Positions 20,645 to 31,779 of a stretch of DNA of 64,000 bases are shown here, one piece after another (position 1 is the first letter of the stretch; each line of letters opens with the position of its first letter). The notes below the pieces were generated by a model. The model had not been told where the DNA came from. It ran no database searches and was given only the letters and a program-made list of their open reading frames with translations. The stretch is from NCBI GenBank assembly GCA_944470555.2, contig OX104127.1, forward strand, positions 31,077,661-31,141,660, read 5' to 3'. The DNA is from Heterobilharzia americana (lineage: Eukaryota > Platyhelminthes > Trematoda > Strigeidida > Schistosomatidae). Both the position numbers and the translations under genes were made by a program.

Positions 20645-22890
20645 CGGCGGGAAAGGTTTACAACAACTCATGACACTAAGCAACATATTTCGCACATTTC
20701 TTATATTGAGTGAGCGTAGGTGGCAGCTGTTGATCCTGTATGCCTGTAGTTTGTTGGAAATGCTTTTCGTAACTCATACATCACATACAAGCACTGACTT
20801 ACTTGACTGAATTAGTGTTGACAATCCGGATCTCGTTCACGCTTTATCCTGAGTGCAGTGCAGCAGATCTCCTTCACACGGATTTCAGGTTGATGAAGCT
20901 CTGTCTTGCTGTCTTTCTGATGCCGACTCTGACATCCTCATCTGTGCCACCAGTGTTTGAGACGATGCTGACTAGGAAGGTAGTTGAAAGAGACTACTTC
21001 GTTCACATCTCTCCCGTTGATAGTGGTTGCTGTTTGTTGTTATTGTTGTTGTTGTTGCTGGTTGGTTGGTTGGTTGGTTGGTTGGTTGGTTATCTTCATC
21101 AACCGTGTCTTCTCTACGTTCACCTGAAGGAAGTGATATCATCACTGTCTCACCACTTCTGCCAACTTGTTGGTTTTCGCCTGTAGATCTTCGAGTTTGT
21201 GTGATAAGACATTAGACATAGATCGTCATTGTTGGAGGAATCCAAATCTTCTTCTCAGGGCTTTTCATCGGTCAAACAGTGTATGCCTTTATTCTCGCTC
21301 CCCACAGTTGCCTGTTACATGATCCACTCCACTCTACTCCATCCAGTCCACTCCACTCCAGTCCTGTCCATTCGACAACAGTTAGGAAGATGATCGGTGG
21401 TAGTAGGTGGCAAGCATGTCTCACTCCTGTCTTCGCTTCACTTCATTTCACTTCACTTCACTTCGGAGGCATCACAGAGCTGAGCTTTCCATTGTGAATC
21501 ACTTGACATGTAGCATCATATAGCATGGCATGTAGCTGCTGTTGAATGAGGTCGATGAATGTTTGTGGCATTGAAACCGTGGTGTTGAATCAGCTGCCCG
21601 CTAAATTACTTCTCTGTCGACGCCTCAATCCAAGGCCTTTTCAAAGTCGATGAAGTTGAGTTTGAGTTGAGTTGACTATCATTCTCTGCTGTGTTCTATG
21701 ATGATGCGTAGCGTGGCGTTGCGTTGCAATTTGATGCGCAGATGATTTGTACTTCCTGGATGTAGTCTATCCCAGTCGTAATTTTCAGTGGAGAGCATCT
21801 TTTAGTCTCTCCAGTATCATGCGTCCTAATAGTTTGCTTGCTTTGGGTGGACAGGGAGGGAGCATGATTCCGCGTCAGTTTCTGCAAAGATTCAGGTCTC
21901 CCTTCCTTGGAAGTTTAACAAGGTAGCCGTTCTTCCAGTTGAAGACTACCTTACCTTTCCTTTCCTTTCTTCCCCCCTTCCATCCAAACCTGCAATAGTG
22001 ATGTGATGATTTCCGTTGTTGTCTCTGCGTCTATTTTCAGCGCTTCTGGACGAATTCCATCTGTTCCTCATGCTTTCACAGGATTTTGGCAACTTTATGC
22101 TTTTCACATCTTCGACTTATATCGGAGGGCTTGTGTTCACTGGTATTTCTGTGGCTGGGCTGCTGGTGCTATTTCTAGACGAGTTGTAGTTGGTGGTGGT
22201 GGCCGATTCAAGAGAATTCTATAATGGTCATCTCATTGTTTTCCTTGTTTCTTCTCTTTGATAGCTAGGTTTCCATCACCATCTCTCACTGGATTCATCA
22301 AAGGTGATCTCTTCCATCCCAGATAATAACCTGGTTATTTGATATAGTTTTATCAGGTTTTTCCTACCAGCAGCCAGTTTTGCTTCACTTGGAAGTGTGT
22401 CATAGAAGTGTGTTTTTTCTTTGCGTGCACTCTTGTTCGCTTCTTTGTCCAGTGTTTTATACGTTGTATTTATGTCCTGTTTTCTTTGTTCATCCCTGCA
22501 CTCCATTATGCAGGTTCATCTTCTGTTTCAATATCTTCCTCTCCTCGATCAGCTTCATTTCGCCGAGTGCCACTCGTCCCATGATTCGTCCTCTTTTTGT
22601 GTTATCTGCTCCCAGTTTGGCATTCATGTCACCCCAACCATCAGAATTTCGATGTTGCCACCTAGGTTGGGGTCATGTCGAGCACTGATTGCAGTTGTCT
22701 GTGAGATTCCTCCTTATTTCTTTGGACTGCATTATTTGTAGGTAGCGTAGCATTGCAAGATTGTGACTTTCCTTCCTCTCCAGTTGAATACATCTTGCTG
22801 TCATAATCTTTATGGTGAAGGAGATTGGTTTCCACTGCACGACAGCCTCCGATGCTGCTGGGGACATCATGATTGCCACTCCATTTCTCA
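20645..22890 (-). mobile_element. RTE-clade (SR2-like) LINE, decayed copy in right arm
   Basis: Minus-strand duplicate of the 13360-15520 part of the left RTE. Same decay pattern: the same frame pieces (for example 76 codons at 22276-22506 matching 13739-13969) and the same tandem GAAGTGAA-type expansion (near 21430-21470). Because disabling mutations are shared, it arose by DNA duplication after the element had died. Confidence 0.8.
21031..21091. repeat. TTG and GGTT microsatellites (right arm)
   Basis: Tandem TTG units followed by GGTT units. Longer than the matching tract in the left arm, and the clearest length difference between the two arms. Confidence 0.85.
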
Positions 22891-24860
22891 TAGAAGCATG
22901 TGGATTATTATGAATTCCGTAACCTGAACGTCGTTCTCGTCATAATTCTACGTGATTTCTTTGATTTAATTCACTTCTATTCTCTACTAATCATATCCAT
23001 TTTAATTATAGTTTCACTTTACTCATCCCATCTTCTGGCTTGTTTTAAAATATTGGGAGATCACCTTTATTTTTCTACATAAATAATGACAACTAAATAA
23101 AATTTTTCATTACATTTTGAACTCTTTTTTTTATTTACTGGAAGTAATTAATTTTTATTGAAGTTACATCTTGAAGATAATGGTTAGTCTTACGGTCTTG
23201 CGAAATTCATTGTCACATTGTTTATCTTAGCTCTTCTTCCCTTCAGAGAAACTGGTACTTCCTTTTATTGACCAAAGTTGTAGTATAGTGGGCGTTGTTG
23301 ATCAGAATGGATATAAGTAGTATAAGTTGAGAGGGTGGCAGAAATCATAGGAAATTATCAGCAATGGGTAAGGATTCCGCCTAGAGAAACGCAAGGGACA
23401 AGCAAGACATGTAAAGAGCAAATAAAGAAAAAAGCAGAAGAGGAAATGAAGCACATTTTGCAAATGACAGTTTTAGTTCAAAGTGTACCACATTCAACGA
23501 CTACTGTCCCTCTTGCCTGCCTACGTGTCTGTCTTTTGCTTCTCACAGTAGTAGTTAGTTAAGGCGAAATAAACTAACAAAGCAACATTGTTTGATACCA
23601 CTCAATATTCATTTGGACTGATAAACATAATAGTCCAAAAGTGATGCTGTTCAATTTAACCGTCGCTAAGACATATTGGTTAATGATATCTGTTCAAAAC
23701 AGGCATTTGCAACCCTTTATGAAATGTTTTTAATAACAGTACAAGTGCCTCAATTCCATGCTTAATTTACCTGTCTACCAAATAATTGTACACAGTGGTC
23801 ACTCAAATCTCAATAGGTTAAAGAACTCTATTTTGAACCACAAATGAACCAAAGCGATTGAATGTGATGGTCAGTCTCCGAAAGCTTTTAGGGATAATAG
23901 GATAGAATCACTACACAGAATAACGGAGGTGACTGCTAGAGTATGGAATTCAAATATAATTTGATTATTCCAGAATAGGTCATCATTCATTCCATGAAAC
24001 AAACTTCCACAAGACAACTATGGGGAAACCGATGTGACTCACAGTCATTTTAAATTCTTTGGGTTATCATTTATTGTTTAAAACTTGTGAACAGTAAACG
24101 TGATAAAAAGTTAAACGAGTTTTAGAATTGGACAGCAACACATTAACTAGGGATTCATTTTACGACAGAGTACACGATTATTCAGCCGAACATTTACATT
24201 TTTAGTTGATCTGGAGGTGACACTTAACTTCATTGATCAGTTCATGCGGTAATGACTAGCCGTGAATGAATCAATAAACAAGTTTAATGTGCTGATGAAG
24301 GCTATCTACCCAAACTTGTACAGTCATGTGAGGGCTTCTAAATGCATGCCATTTCAAGTGGTTTTAATGACTGTTTTCCATGAAGGATCTTAATTCTTGT
24401 ATAGCTTTCACGTAGGTATACATTTATTAGGGGTTTGTTTTGCTGCGGAGGAGATACCAAAGTGTATTTATGTATTCTGACAAAAAAATGGTTTAGATGG
24501 TAACACTGATAAAGTAAAACGTCTCCTGAACGCCTTCAGTGAATATATGAGTATTTTCGCCATTCTTCTGGCACCTGTAAAGAGTAAAAGTGGTAACAAA
24601 AGCCTGGTCATGGGACACTAAGTGGTGAGACTAAGTGCAGTAACAACTTTATTTATCGGTATAAGTACTACAGTCTGTTTCATGAGATGATCACCTAGTC
24701 GTAATAAAAGAAGCGTGTTCCCCTTTTATTCCACCTTGACTGCACAACGTAACGGTTGGTATTAAGAAACATGAAAGTGTTATAGGTGCACAAACGTAGG
24801 TGTTTTGTGCAATATCGCTCATATAAGCTGAAACCTAAGAGTTAGTAGATATTCATTCAC
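22891..24860. other. Unassigned AT-rich region with one dispersed repeat
   Basis: Apart from the dispersed repeat at 23280-23490, no gene or element was recognised in this stretch. Confidence 0.35.
23280..23490 (+). repeat. Dispersed repeat, copy 1
   Basis: Shares AGAGAAACGCAAGGGACAAG, AGAAGAGGAAATGAAGCACA and GCAAATGAC-type segments in the same order with 33236-33440. The family is not identified. It may be the 3' part of a SINE or LINE, since the second copy lies close upstream of a tRNA-like SINE fragment. Confidence 0.6.
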
Positions 24861-25089
24861 TGAAGTGGCAGGGACATGTTTTAATTCACACCAACCCAGT
24901 CCGCAACACCAAAGCCGAATGCGAGCCAAAATAAGATAATATATTAAGGAAGCTACGAGTGACTAGACCTAAACATTTCAACTATAGATGAAGACTATGA
25001 GTAATGGTGGGAACTGTTGGATCAGACGCGAATGGTTTAGGCAAGATACTCAATATATAAAGGTTTAAAAGTTGGAGAATCTTAGTGAC

Positions 25090-26310
25090 GTTTCTAAAAG
25101 TCAGCCATATCTTATCACTTTCTAGATACTTTATAAACACTAGTTTATAAAGTAAACCTTTTCCTATATATATTTCTTCTACTGTAGGACCATTCTACTT
25201 TTGTATTTTCCTTTTTTGTAGAATTCTATGCAAGATTCTCTCCACTTTCATCTGTGCATGTTTGCCAAAGCCACATGTAACTGCGAGCAACATGGTGTCA
25301 TTTCCAGGTTATTATAAGTGTTAGATTTGGATAATATACATCATTAGTAACAGAAATGGTGTCTAAATCTTTTTGAAAACGTCTAATCCTATTGGTTTCA
25401 CTAGCTATCCGTACTGGTTATATAAATCCCGATTATCTGTATTTTATTAACCACCACTAAACTTTATGAGTTTCAAAATGACGAAACCTGGTATATACAT
25501 AGATACTGAAACACATGAGCTATTTTTCAGGGAATCTTTTTTTAAAATGGCTATTAAAATTTATCTGCCAAACAGTAGACTGAAATGTGAACGGTAGTTT
25601 CAGACAGCATTTGGGATAATCGCATTGGCTATCACTTTCAAGTTATGAAACAGCGTCCATCAGACCCATAAGTTTCACAGCTACATATGAAAACCATTTC
25701 CTGTGCTTAAAATACTCTAAATTTTCACCAGGTTTAGTGAAAGCCTCCATAAATAGTCCTTGAAAAGTGTAAAAATCCTCAGCCTGTTAAAGTACCCATT
25801 TCTGAAAATGTTTTTAGCAGTTTTATTTGAAGACGAAGTCATTCACAAAACCTTTAGAAATTTATTTAGTCATGCTAGAGCGCTTCTTGAAAGTCTATTT
25901 CATGATAAAATGGATATAGGGAAATAACTCTCCATCGCTTCCAGCTGAACAGTGTTTAATTATTCGATGCTAACGTACAGCAGTTTATTTGACGCTGTTT
26001 TGTCTTTAATAATAAAGTGAAGTATTTCCTTCTTCCAGGTAAATTCAGCATAAACTTTTTGTTGCAACGATATTTATACAGATCCTCCAGGATACCTTAA
26101 CAAGTGCTGGATATTACTGATAAAATCTCTGAATTACTTGAGTTTATTATCGTCAAAAAATTCATTTGTGTATGAAACTGACTGTGTACACATTTGGATG
26201 TCCGATTTTTGTGAGACTATGAAAAATTTAGTCAGCTCATTCACTCACCAGAATTCCAAAAATATTTTAAAGAAATCAGTAAATCCTGATTAAAGTCGAT
26301 AGATAACCTC
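25090..26310. other. Unassigned AT-rich gap before the RTE
   Basis: No recognised gene or repeat. Open frames are short. Confidence 0.35.
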
Positions 26311-26557
26311 ACCTGGTTAACTAGTTCACTAGTTACTAGTCGGTCCTAAGCCCGGGTAAAGAGGGAAGGTTGGGCATAGGGCAAGCAGCCCTATCCCGGA
26401 AAACCAGTCCAACCGCTAAAAAAACCTCAAAGCACAGACAAACTATAACAAATAAAAACAAACATATTCCTCGCTGGAATCGGAGAGGCGAAATGACGCC
26501 AGTTGGTGAAAGCCTGACTTCAGGAAGCCAATTGGCCAGTGTGTCTTCTCTATCTCG

Positions 26558-27494
26558 ATGAAAGCGAAAGTAAACTTGGGGACATGGAATGTCCGTTCGA
26601 TGTTTGAACTCAGAAAGGCAGCCCAGATTGCAAACGAGATGAGAAGGTATCTCAGTATAGTGCTTGGGATTTGCGAAAGCAGATGGAATGGGAGTGGACT
26701 CTCCAAACTGTCAACTGGAGAATCAATGATCTACTCCGATATTGTCACCCAGACGACAACCACGAGCACACTGAGTTATGGAGTGGCTAACACGATGTCC
26801 CCAGGAGCATCGAAGGCTCTCATGCAGAGGGAACCAATCTCCTCCAGCATCAGGATCATGAAAGCAAGGTTCAACTCAAAAGGAAGGAAGGAACGTCACA
26901 ACCATACAATGCTATGCACCTACAAATAATGCAGAGCAAGAGAAAATGGAGGAATTCTACAGACAACTTCAATCAACACTGGACAAGACGTCAGTTGGCG
27001 ATATCAAAATTCTAATGGGTGACATGAATGCCAAACTAGGAGTGGACAACACAGGAAGAGAACTAACCATGGGTCGAGAAGTGCTCGGTGAGGTGATGAA
27101 CGAGAATGGAGAATTGTTTGCAGAACTCTGTGCATTCAACGATTTGGTGATTGCAGTGAGGCAGTATGTTCAAACACAAGGATATCCACAAAGCGAGCGA
27201 CATGGATTTCATCAGGCACCAGGACAGACTAAAAATCAAATCGACTTTATCTCAATCTCAAGAAAATGGAGACGCAGTCTACTTGACACAAGGTCAAGAA
27301 GAGGAGCAGATGTAGGTTCACACCACTATCTAGTGCAAGGAACCTTCCAAATCAAGTTGAAAGCCTTCGAGGAAGCTGGTGATAGACCACAGTTCAAGTA
27401 CAACTCTCGGGAACTGAAGGATGAAACTACAAAGGAGATCTTCACATCAGTCAGCCATCAAGACAAAATGGGAGATATCGAGCAGCACCCCTGA
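26558..27494 (+). pseudogene. RTE apurinic-type endonuclease, frameshifted
   Basis: Two frames cover the domain. 26558-26929 (123 codons) starts MKAKVNLGTWNVRSMF and includes a TWNVR opening and ICESRWNG, corresponding to the ETHW-type motif. 26946-27494 (182 codons) starts near an EFYRQLQ helix and contains KILMGDMNAKLG (about 27006-27041, the GDFN-type motif), an IDFI strand, and SHHYLV (27318-27335) where active elements have SDH. The catalytic Asp is therefore His. In LINEs this domain nicks chromosomal DNA. The frame change between 26929 and 26946 and the D-to-H change predict loss of activity. Confidence 0.75.
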
Positions 27495-27937
27495 AGAAAC
27501 CTGTGTGGAAGAACACTGGAAGTTTTTGAAACAGGTGTGTAAAGAAACCTGCACAGCCGTATTAGGAAGGAAGAAGAAAGAAGACAGGACAGGGAATGGA
27601 TCTCGATGGATACATGGAAGCTGATAGAGGAGAGGAGGACGGTGAAGCAGAAGATAAACCAGTGCATGGATGCTCAACGACAAGAGGAACTGAGTACAAT
27701 GTATAAAACACTACACCGGACAAAGAAGTGAAGAAGAGTGCATGGAAAGACAAAAGACACTTCTACAAAACACTGGCAGGTGAAGCAGAACAAGCTGCAG
27801 GTAGGAAAGACAGAGACCTGACAACAATGTATCAAAAAACCAGGTTGCTCACTGTCTGGGAAGAGGTCAATGCAGACGAAACTAGTAAAAGATGATGACG
27901 GAAATTTAATTACGAAAAAAGAGAAACAAAGGAAACA

Positions 27938-29213
27938 ATGGGCCGACCACTTCAAAAAGCTCTTGAATCGACCACCACTACCACCTGCACTTCGTCCAGA
28001 AATACCACCTGCAGCCCAGCCACAGAACTACAAGTGAACATAAATCCTCCAACAAAAATGGAAGTCCTGAACGCCATAAAGCTACTGAAATGTGGGAAAG
28101 CAGCAGGACCAGATGGGATACCGCCAGAAGCACTGAGAACAGACGCAGAGACAACAGCGGACATGCTCACACCACTATTGCAGAAGCTGTGGAAGGAAGG
28201 GATGGTACCTGCCTTTTGATTGGAAGAAGGGTTACCTTGTCAAACTGCCGAAGAAGGGAGACCTCAGTGTTTGCAAGAACTGGTGCGCAATCACTCATCT
28301 GTCTACCCTCACGAAGCAAAATATTAGGCCGCATCATTCTGGAGAGGCTAAAAGATGTGCTGGATTCAAAACTACGACCGGAACAGGCAGGCTTCAGGAA
28401 GTACAAATCATGTGCCAGATTGCAACTCTACGCTACGCATCATCATAGAACAGAGCATAGAATGGCAGTCAGCTCTCTACCTCGACTTTATCGACTTTGA
28501 GAAGGCCTTTGACAGCGTCAACGAAGAGGTAATTTTGAAACCGTTTCATTACTACGGAGTACCGCAAACCGTTATCAGCCTTATTCAACAACTATATGAA
28601 GATGCCACATGCCAAGTAATTCACAATGGGAAGCTCAGTGATGCTTTTGAAGTGAAGACAGGATTGAAACAAGGTTACCTAATATCACCCATGACATTCC
28701 TGATTGTGGTGGACTGGACCATGCGGCAAACAGTGGGGAACGAGAAGAGGGGGATACGCTTGCTGGACTGCGGAAAAGAACCTAGAAGATCTGAATTTCG
28801 CCGATGACTTGTGCCTGATGTCACACAAACTTGAAGATCTACAGGTGAAAACTAACAAGTTGACAGAAAGAGGCAAGGCAGCGAAGATGGTACTTCAAGT
28901 GAATATAGAGAAGACAGAGGTGATGAAGATACCCAACAAACACCACAAACATCAACAAAAAGCCCCAATTACTATCAACTGGAGAAGCCTAAAGGAAGTA
29001 GCCTCCACCTATCTGGGCAGCACTGTTTCAACTACAGATGGCACAGACGAGGATATCAAAGCAGTCAGGATAGGAAAGACATCAAGACAGGCGTTCATTA
29101 GACTGAAACCAGTGTGGAGATCTACACTCATCATAAAGCGTGAACAAGATCCGGATTTTCAACACCAACGTCAAGTCAGTGCTTCTGTATGGTTCAGAGA
29201 CTTGGCGCGTTAA
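27938..29213 (+). pseudogene. RTE reverse transcriptase, three frames
   Basis: Frame 1 (27938-28219, 93 codons) carries LLKCGKAAGPDGIPPEAL, the conserved block before RT motif A in RTE elements. After a frame change, frame 2 (28355-28807, 150 codons) has motif A LYLDFIDFEKAFDSV (28475-28519) and motif B GLKQGYLISP. Frame 3 (28704-29213, 169 codons) has motif C FADD at 28797-28808, then MKIPNKH and a YLGSTVS strand typical of the RT thumb. All three catalytic Asp residues are present, but in separate frames. The frame 2 to frame 3 switch falls just before motif C. Confidence 0.8.
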
Positions 29214-29637
29214 GAAATGGATTTCCAACAAACTACAGACATTCATCAACAACTGCCGCCTACACTGGCTCGATACTGAAGCTCAGATGGCCTGACTAAT
29301 AAGAATAAGCAACAAGGAACTCTGGCTAGTTGGCAACAAAGCAACCAAGAAGCTATCGCTGAACAAATTTGCACTGGAAGGAAGTGGATATAGATTGGAC
29401 TGGGCATACACTGAGAAGGCCGACTGGGAGCATCACCCATCAGGCCCTCTAGTAAAACCCAGATGGGAAGCAACGAGTTGGGCATCGGAGACGAAGGTGA
29501 CATGGAGGAGATCGTGTGAGGAAGAAATGAGAGGTTGTGGGCTGTCACGCAGCCAGGTTGAAAAGATTTCAGAGAACAGAGCTCATTGGAGACGTGCTAC
29601 TGAAGCCCTATGTTCCATTAGGAACCCAAGGGACTAA
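29214..29637 (+). pseudogene. RTE C-terminal domain
   Basis: Encodes NNCRLHWLDTEAQMA, then RISNKELWL and a tail ending AHWRRATEALCSIRNPRD just before the 3' end. The ISNKELW block is shared with the copies at 51149-51418, 54138-54407 and 59118-59309 and is characteristic of SR2-type elements. A stop follows QMA, in GCCTGACTA near 29290. Confidence 0.7.
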
Positions 29638-29655
29638 TATTAATAAGTTCGTTAG

Positions 29656-30350
29656 ATATTTAATCGCAGTGAAGAATACAGAATCATTATTGGTTTGTCC
29701 ATCTCGGGTGACAGTTCTAACATGGTAGCTGAGACTGTATTAAGCACCAGGCTTCCAAAGACAATGTTTATTACGGGTTAATACGTCAAATATTTTTAGC
29801 GCGAAAATTAGGGCTGAACGTTCACTGTAGGAATAAAAAAGCATCAAGTTTAATTTTGTAAGTGATTTATTTTGCTAGTTTGTAGCTGTACGATAATTTC
29901 AATCAATGCTTCAAATTTGTGACTGGTTTCCTAAACGCTGTTTGCCAAAAAATGAAGAAATGAAATATTCTGCAGCAACCAAATGGGATTCATTGAAATC
30001 CACTTAGTGTTTGGTGCATTTTCCAAATGAATTGGTTAGAAGAAGAGGAGTACAGCATTTTGAACATCTCTATCTATAGAATACATCATGTACTCGTTTT
30101 TCATAAACAGACCAAACGAATTCCTTGAACACCTAAATCTAGTGATTGCTATTTCAGCGCTGTTCATTGTAGATTCAAAGATCAGTGGAAAATTTCAATT
30201 GCTTTGAATTTACTTATTCACATTTTGTGGTGACTGATACTTGTAATTTCCCTTTGCTATACGGAGTCAAACTGCTTGACCGCTGTTTGGAGATGGGCTA
30301 CTGTGCGAATGCCTCTATTCTCCTTGAATTTTTATTGTTATAACTGGTTT
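29656..30350. other. Unassigned AT-rich gap
   Basis: No gene or repeat recognised between the RTE 3' end and the hammerhead-like motif near 30355. Confidence 0.35.
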
Positions 30351-30354
30351 AGTT

Positions 30355-30412
30355 GTGGCTAGCAGCTGACGAGTCCAAAATGGGACGAAATATGAGTCCT
30401 GGATTTTTCTAT
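30355..30412 (+). ncRNA. Hammerhead-ribozyme-like motif
   Basis: GCAG, CTGACGA, GTCC, a six-base loop, GGAC, GAAA, a short variable part, GTC and CTGGAT. Both core boxes (CUGANGA and GAAA) are intact and stem II (GTCC/GGAC) is a perfect 4-bp stem. Stem I is weak: only the three bases next to the core pair clearly. This is the Sm-alpha ribozyme layout of schistosomes. The tRNA-like head usually upstream is not obvious, so this is a headless or truncated SINE. Confidence 0.65.
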
Positions 30413-30564
30413 CGGTCACCAAGATGAATATATCATTAACTCCTGGAGACATTTGAACAGGAACTTATCTGCTAATAGATGTCAAGCAGTTCAGCCTTGT
30501 ATACCAACAGGAAATTACAAGTATCAGACATCAGCAAATGATACCGTCGCACAAGTGGTGGCTG

Positions 30565-30725
30565 TAATGCCTCAGTGGCGTAGTGGATAACATTTCGGTG
30601 TTTGAAGCGACAGGTACTGGGTTCGAGTCTCAGCGGGAATAACATCACTCTCTGGGGTGCAAGTGCATCCAGCTGATGAGTCACAAACAGGAAGAAATGA
30701 ACATCTTGAATTCTACTACAAGCCA
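30565..30725 (+). mobile_element. Sm-alpha-type SINE with tRNA-like head and hammerhead tail
   Basis: The head has CAGTGGCGTAGTGGATAACA (A-box-like) and CTGGGTTCGAGTCTCAGCGG (B-box). The tail contains the hammerhead at 30665-30715. This is the most complete head-plus-ribozyme copy in the window. The short connecting sequence (ATAACATCACTCTCTGGGGT) matches the usual compact build of the family. Confidence 0.7.
30665..30715 (+). ncRNA. Hammerhead-ribozyme motif of the SINE, stem II damaged
   Basis: GCATCCAG, CTGATGA, GTCA, loop, AGGAA, GAAA, then CTTGAATT. Both core boxes are intact. Stem II, normally GTCC/GGAC, is GTCA against GGAA and would be weak. The stem I partner of ATCCAG (normally CTGGAT) is TTGAAT. 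Cleavage is doubtful. Confidence 0.6.
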
Positions 30726-31092
30726 CCAAAATAAATATTCACATTTTCGTCGACTGTCTTTGAAAAAGGAATCTTCTTCCCAGCAGACAACCACTACTGA
30801 TGTGATTTTATCCGTCAATATTTTGTTTCCAAAGAAAATGAAAAAAGGAATGCTTAATATGATAGACTCGAAAGATTACTAAATTCTCAGTGGACGTATG
30901 GATGAGACAATATTTAATGAAGCACCTGACTCTAATGACATAGCTACTGATTCATTGACTAGTTACTATTTTGTATATAATTTTGAGGTGCAGAGTTATC
31001 ATACCAGTGAAAATTCTAGTGTAGAATCAGAAAGAGTATCTAACAGACTCGCGAATGAACCAAACGACCATCACAGACATTCAGAGACGTAA
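30676..31092 (+). other. Candidate coding stretch, two frames in register separated by one stop
   Basis: A 68-codon frame (30676-30882) and a 64-codon frame (30898-31092) share one register, separated only by a TAA. The second part is polar and serine/asparagine-rich (SENSSVESERVSNRLAN), a composition common in schistosome proteins. A possible splice acceptor (AAATTCTCAG ending at 30890) would place the stop outside an exon starting at 30891. The beginning overlaps the hammerhead SINE and is not real coding. It could equally be chance. Confidence 0.22.
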
Positions 31093-31517
31093 TTGACGTG
31101 TAGTGGACATGAATGAATGTTTCACCTTTTGTACCATTCAAAGGTTCATTATAATTTTCTTATCTTTTGGAATTCCACCCTACAAAATGATCCCGGTGAA
31201 TATCAGTTTCTTGAAAGTCATTGTTTAGTTGTCTAGTTATGTTCACAAGAACTTTGTAAATAGTGATTTCGGTACAATGAAGGAGTATAAAATCCTTTTA
31301 ACATTTTCCCTATGACTTAAAGTGAAGAAAAGAATGAATTTGCAGCGCTCATTTTTAGTTTCATTTAAACTGACCTAATCAAATCAGCATTTGGTTGTAT
31401 TTATTTTTCTTTTAGAAAATACATTAAGGAGAAAACTGTTCTCAGCGAATTTACAGTTCATGAACTATGCTTCAACCTCTGGTGATTGGAGGGAAATCGA
31501 CGTCTAATCAGTAGTTG

Positions 31518-31605
31518 GATGCTGTAGCTCAGTTGGTAGAGCACCGAGCCGGAAACCCGGAGGCTGCTATTTTGAATCCTACAGCGACCCAAATTTTTAT
31601 TTCAC
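31518..31605 (+). mobile_element. tRNA-like SINE head (or tRNA pseudogene)
   Basis: GCTGTAG and CTACAGC can form a 7-bp acceptor-like stem around a good D-arm (GTAGCTCAGTTGGTAGAGCA). The T-arm is broken (ATTTTGAATCC instead of GGTTCGAATCC) and the 3' part runs into a TTTTATTTCACTTT tail like the SINE family at 7765-8182. It is therefore a SINE head or pseudogene, not a working tRNA. Confidence 0.55.
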
Positions 31606-31779
31606 TTTGAATCATTATCATGAAGCATCAGTAATACATGTCTGTCAAACCACAGCAATCTTAGATAGTTAAAATGATAACGGATTATGGTTACGATTGT
31701 TTGGTAACGTATTATTAACTAGTTTTATCCCACTCTACTGTTATTATTATTACTATTATCATTTGAATACAAACATGAT

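Larger units (their letters stand above)
19763..22890 (-). repeat. Right arm of the ~3.1 kb inverted repeat
   Basis: Reverse complement of 13360-16466 and apparently about 99% identical by eye. It runs from unassigned sequence at the spacer side into RTE sequence, which stops inside the endonuclease region near 22890. The left copy continues outward to the RTE leader at 12918. Outer flanks are unrelated. Visible differences include the GGTT/TTG tract (21031-21091) and scattered single bases. Confidence 0.9.
26311..29655 (+). mobile_element. Near full-length RTE-clade (SR2-like) LINE
   Basis: About 3.3 kb, close to the usual RTE length. The order is a leader (CGGTCCTAAGCCCGGGTAAA near 26341), endonuclease (26558-27494), linker, reverse transcriptase (27938-29213), C-terminal domain (29214-29637), and a 3' end GGAACCCAAGGG at 29621-29632 followed by a short AT-rich tail. 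The same 3' end marks four other copies (42555, 50926, 54630, 58991), and the leader is shared with 12918 and 59441. Frame breaks (about 26929, 27494, 28219-28355, 28807) mean no protein can be made. It is the best reference for the family in this window. Confidence 0.85.

Noticed and set aside
24865..25085. Possible LINE C-terminal remnant (plus strand, SLKWQGHVLI resembling LRWLGHVLRM)
   Set aside because: Only one short motif matches. The flanking sequence does not follow any LINE block, so this is not more than a hint.
31518..31590. Functional tRNA gene
   Set aside because: The acceptor stem and D-arm fit, but the T-arm is broken and the sequence runs into a SINE-type tail.
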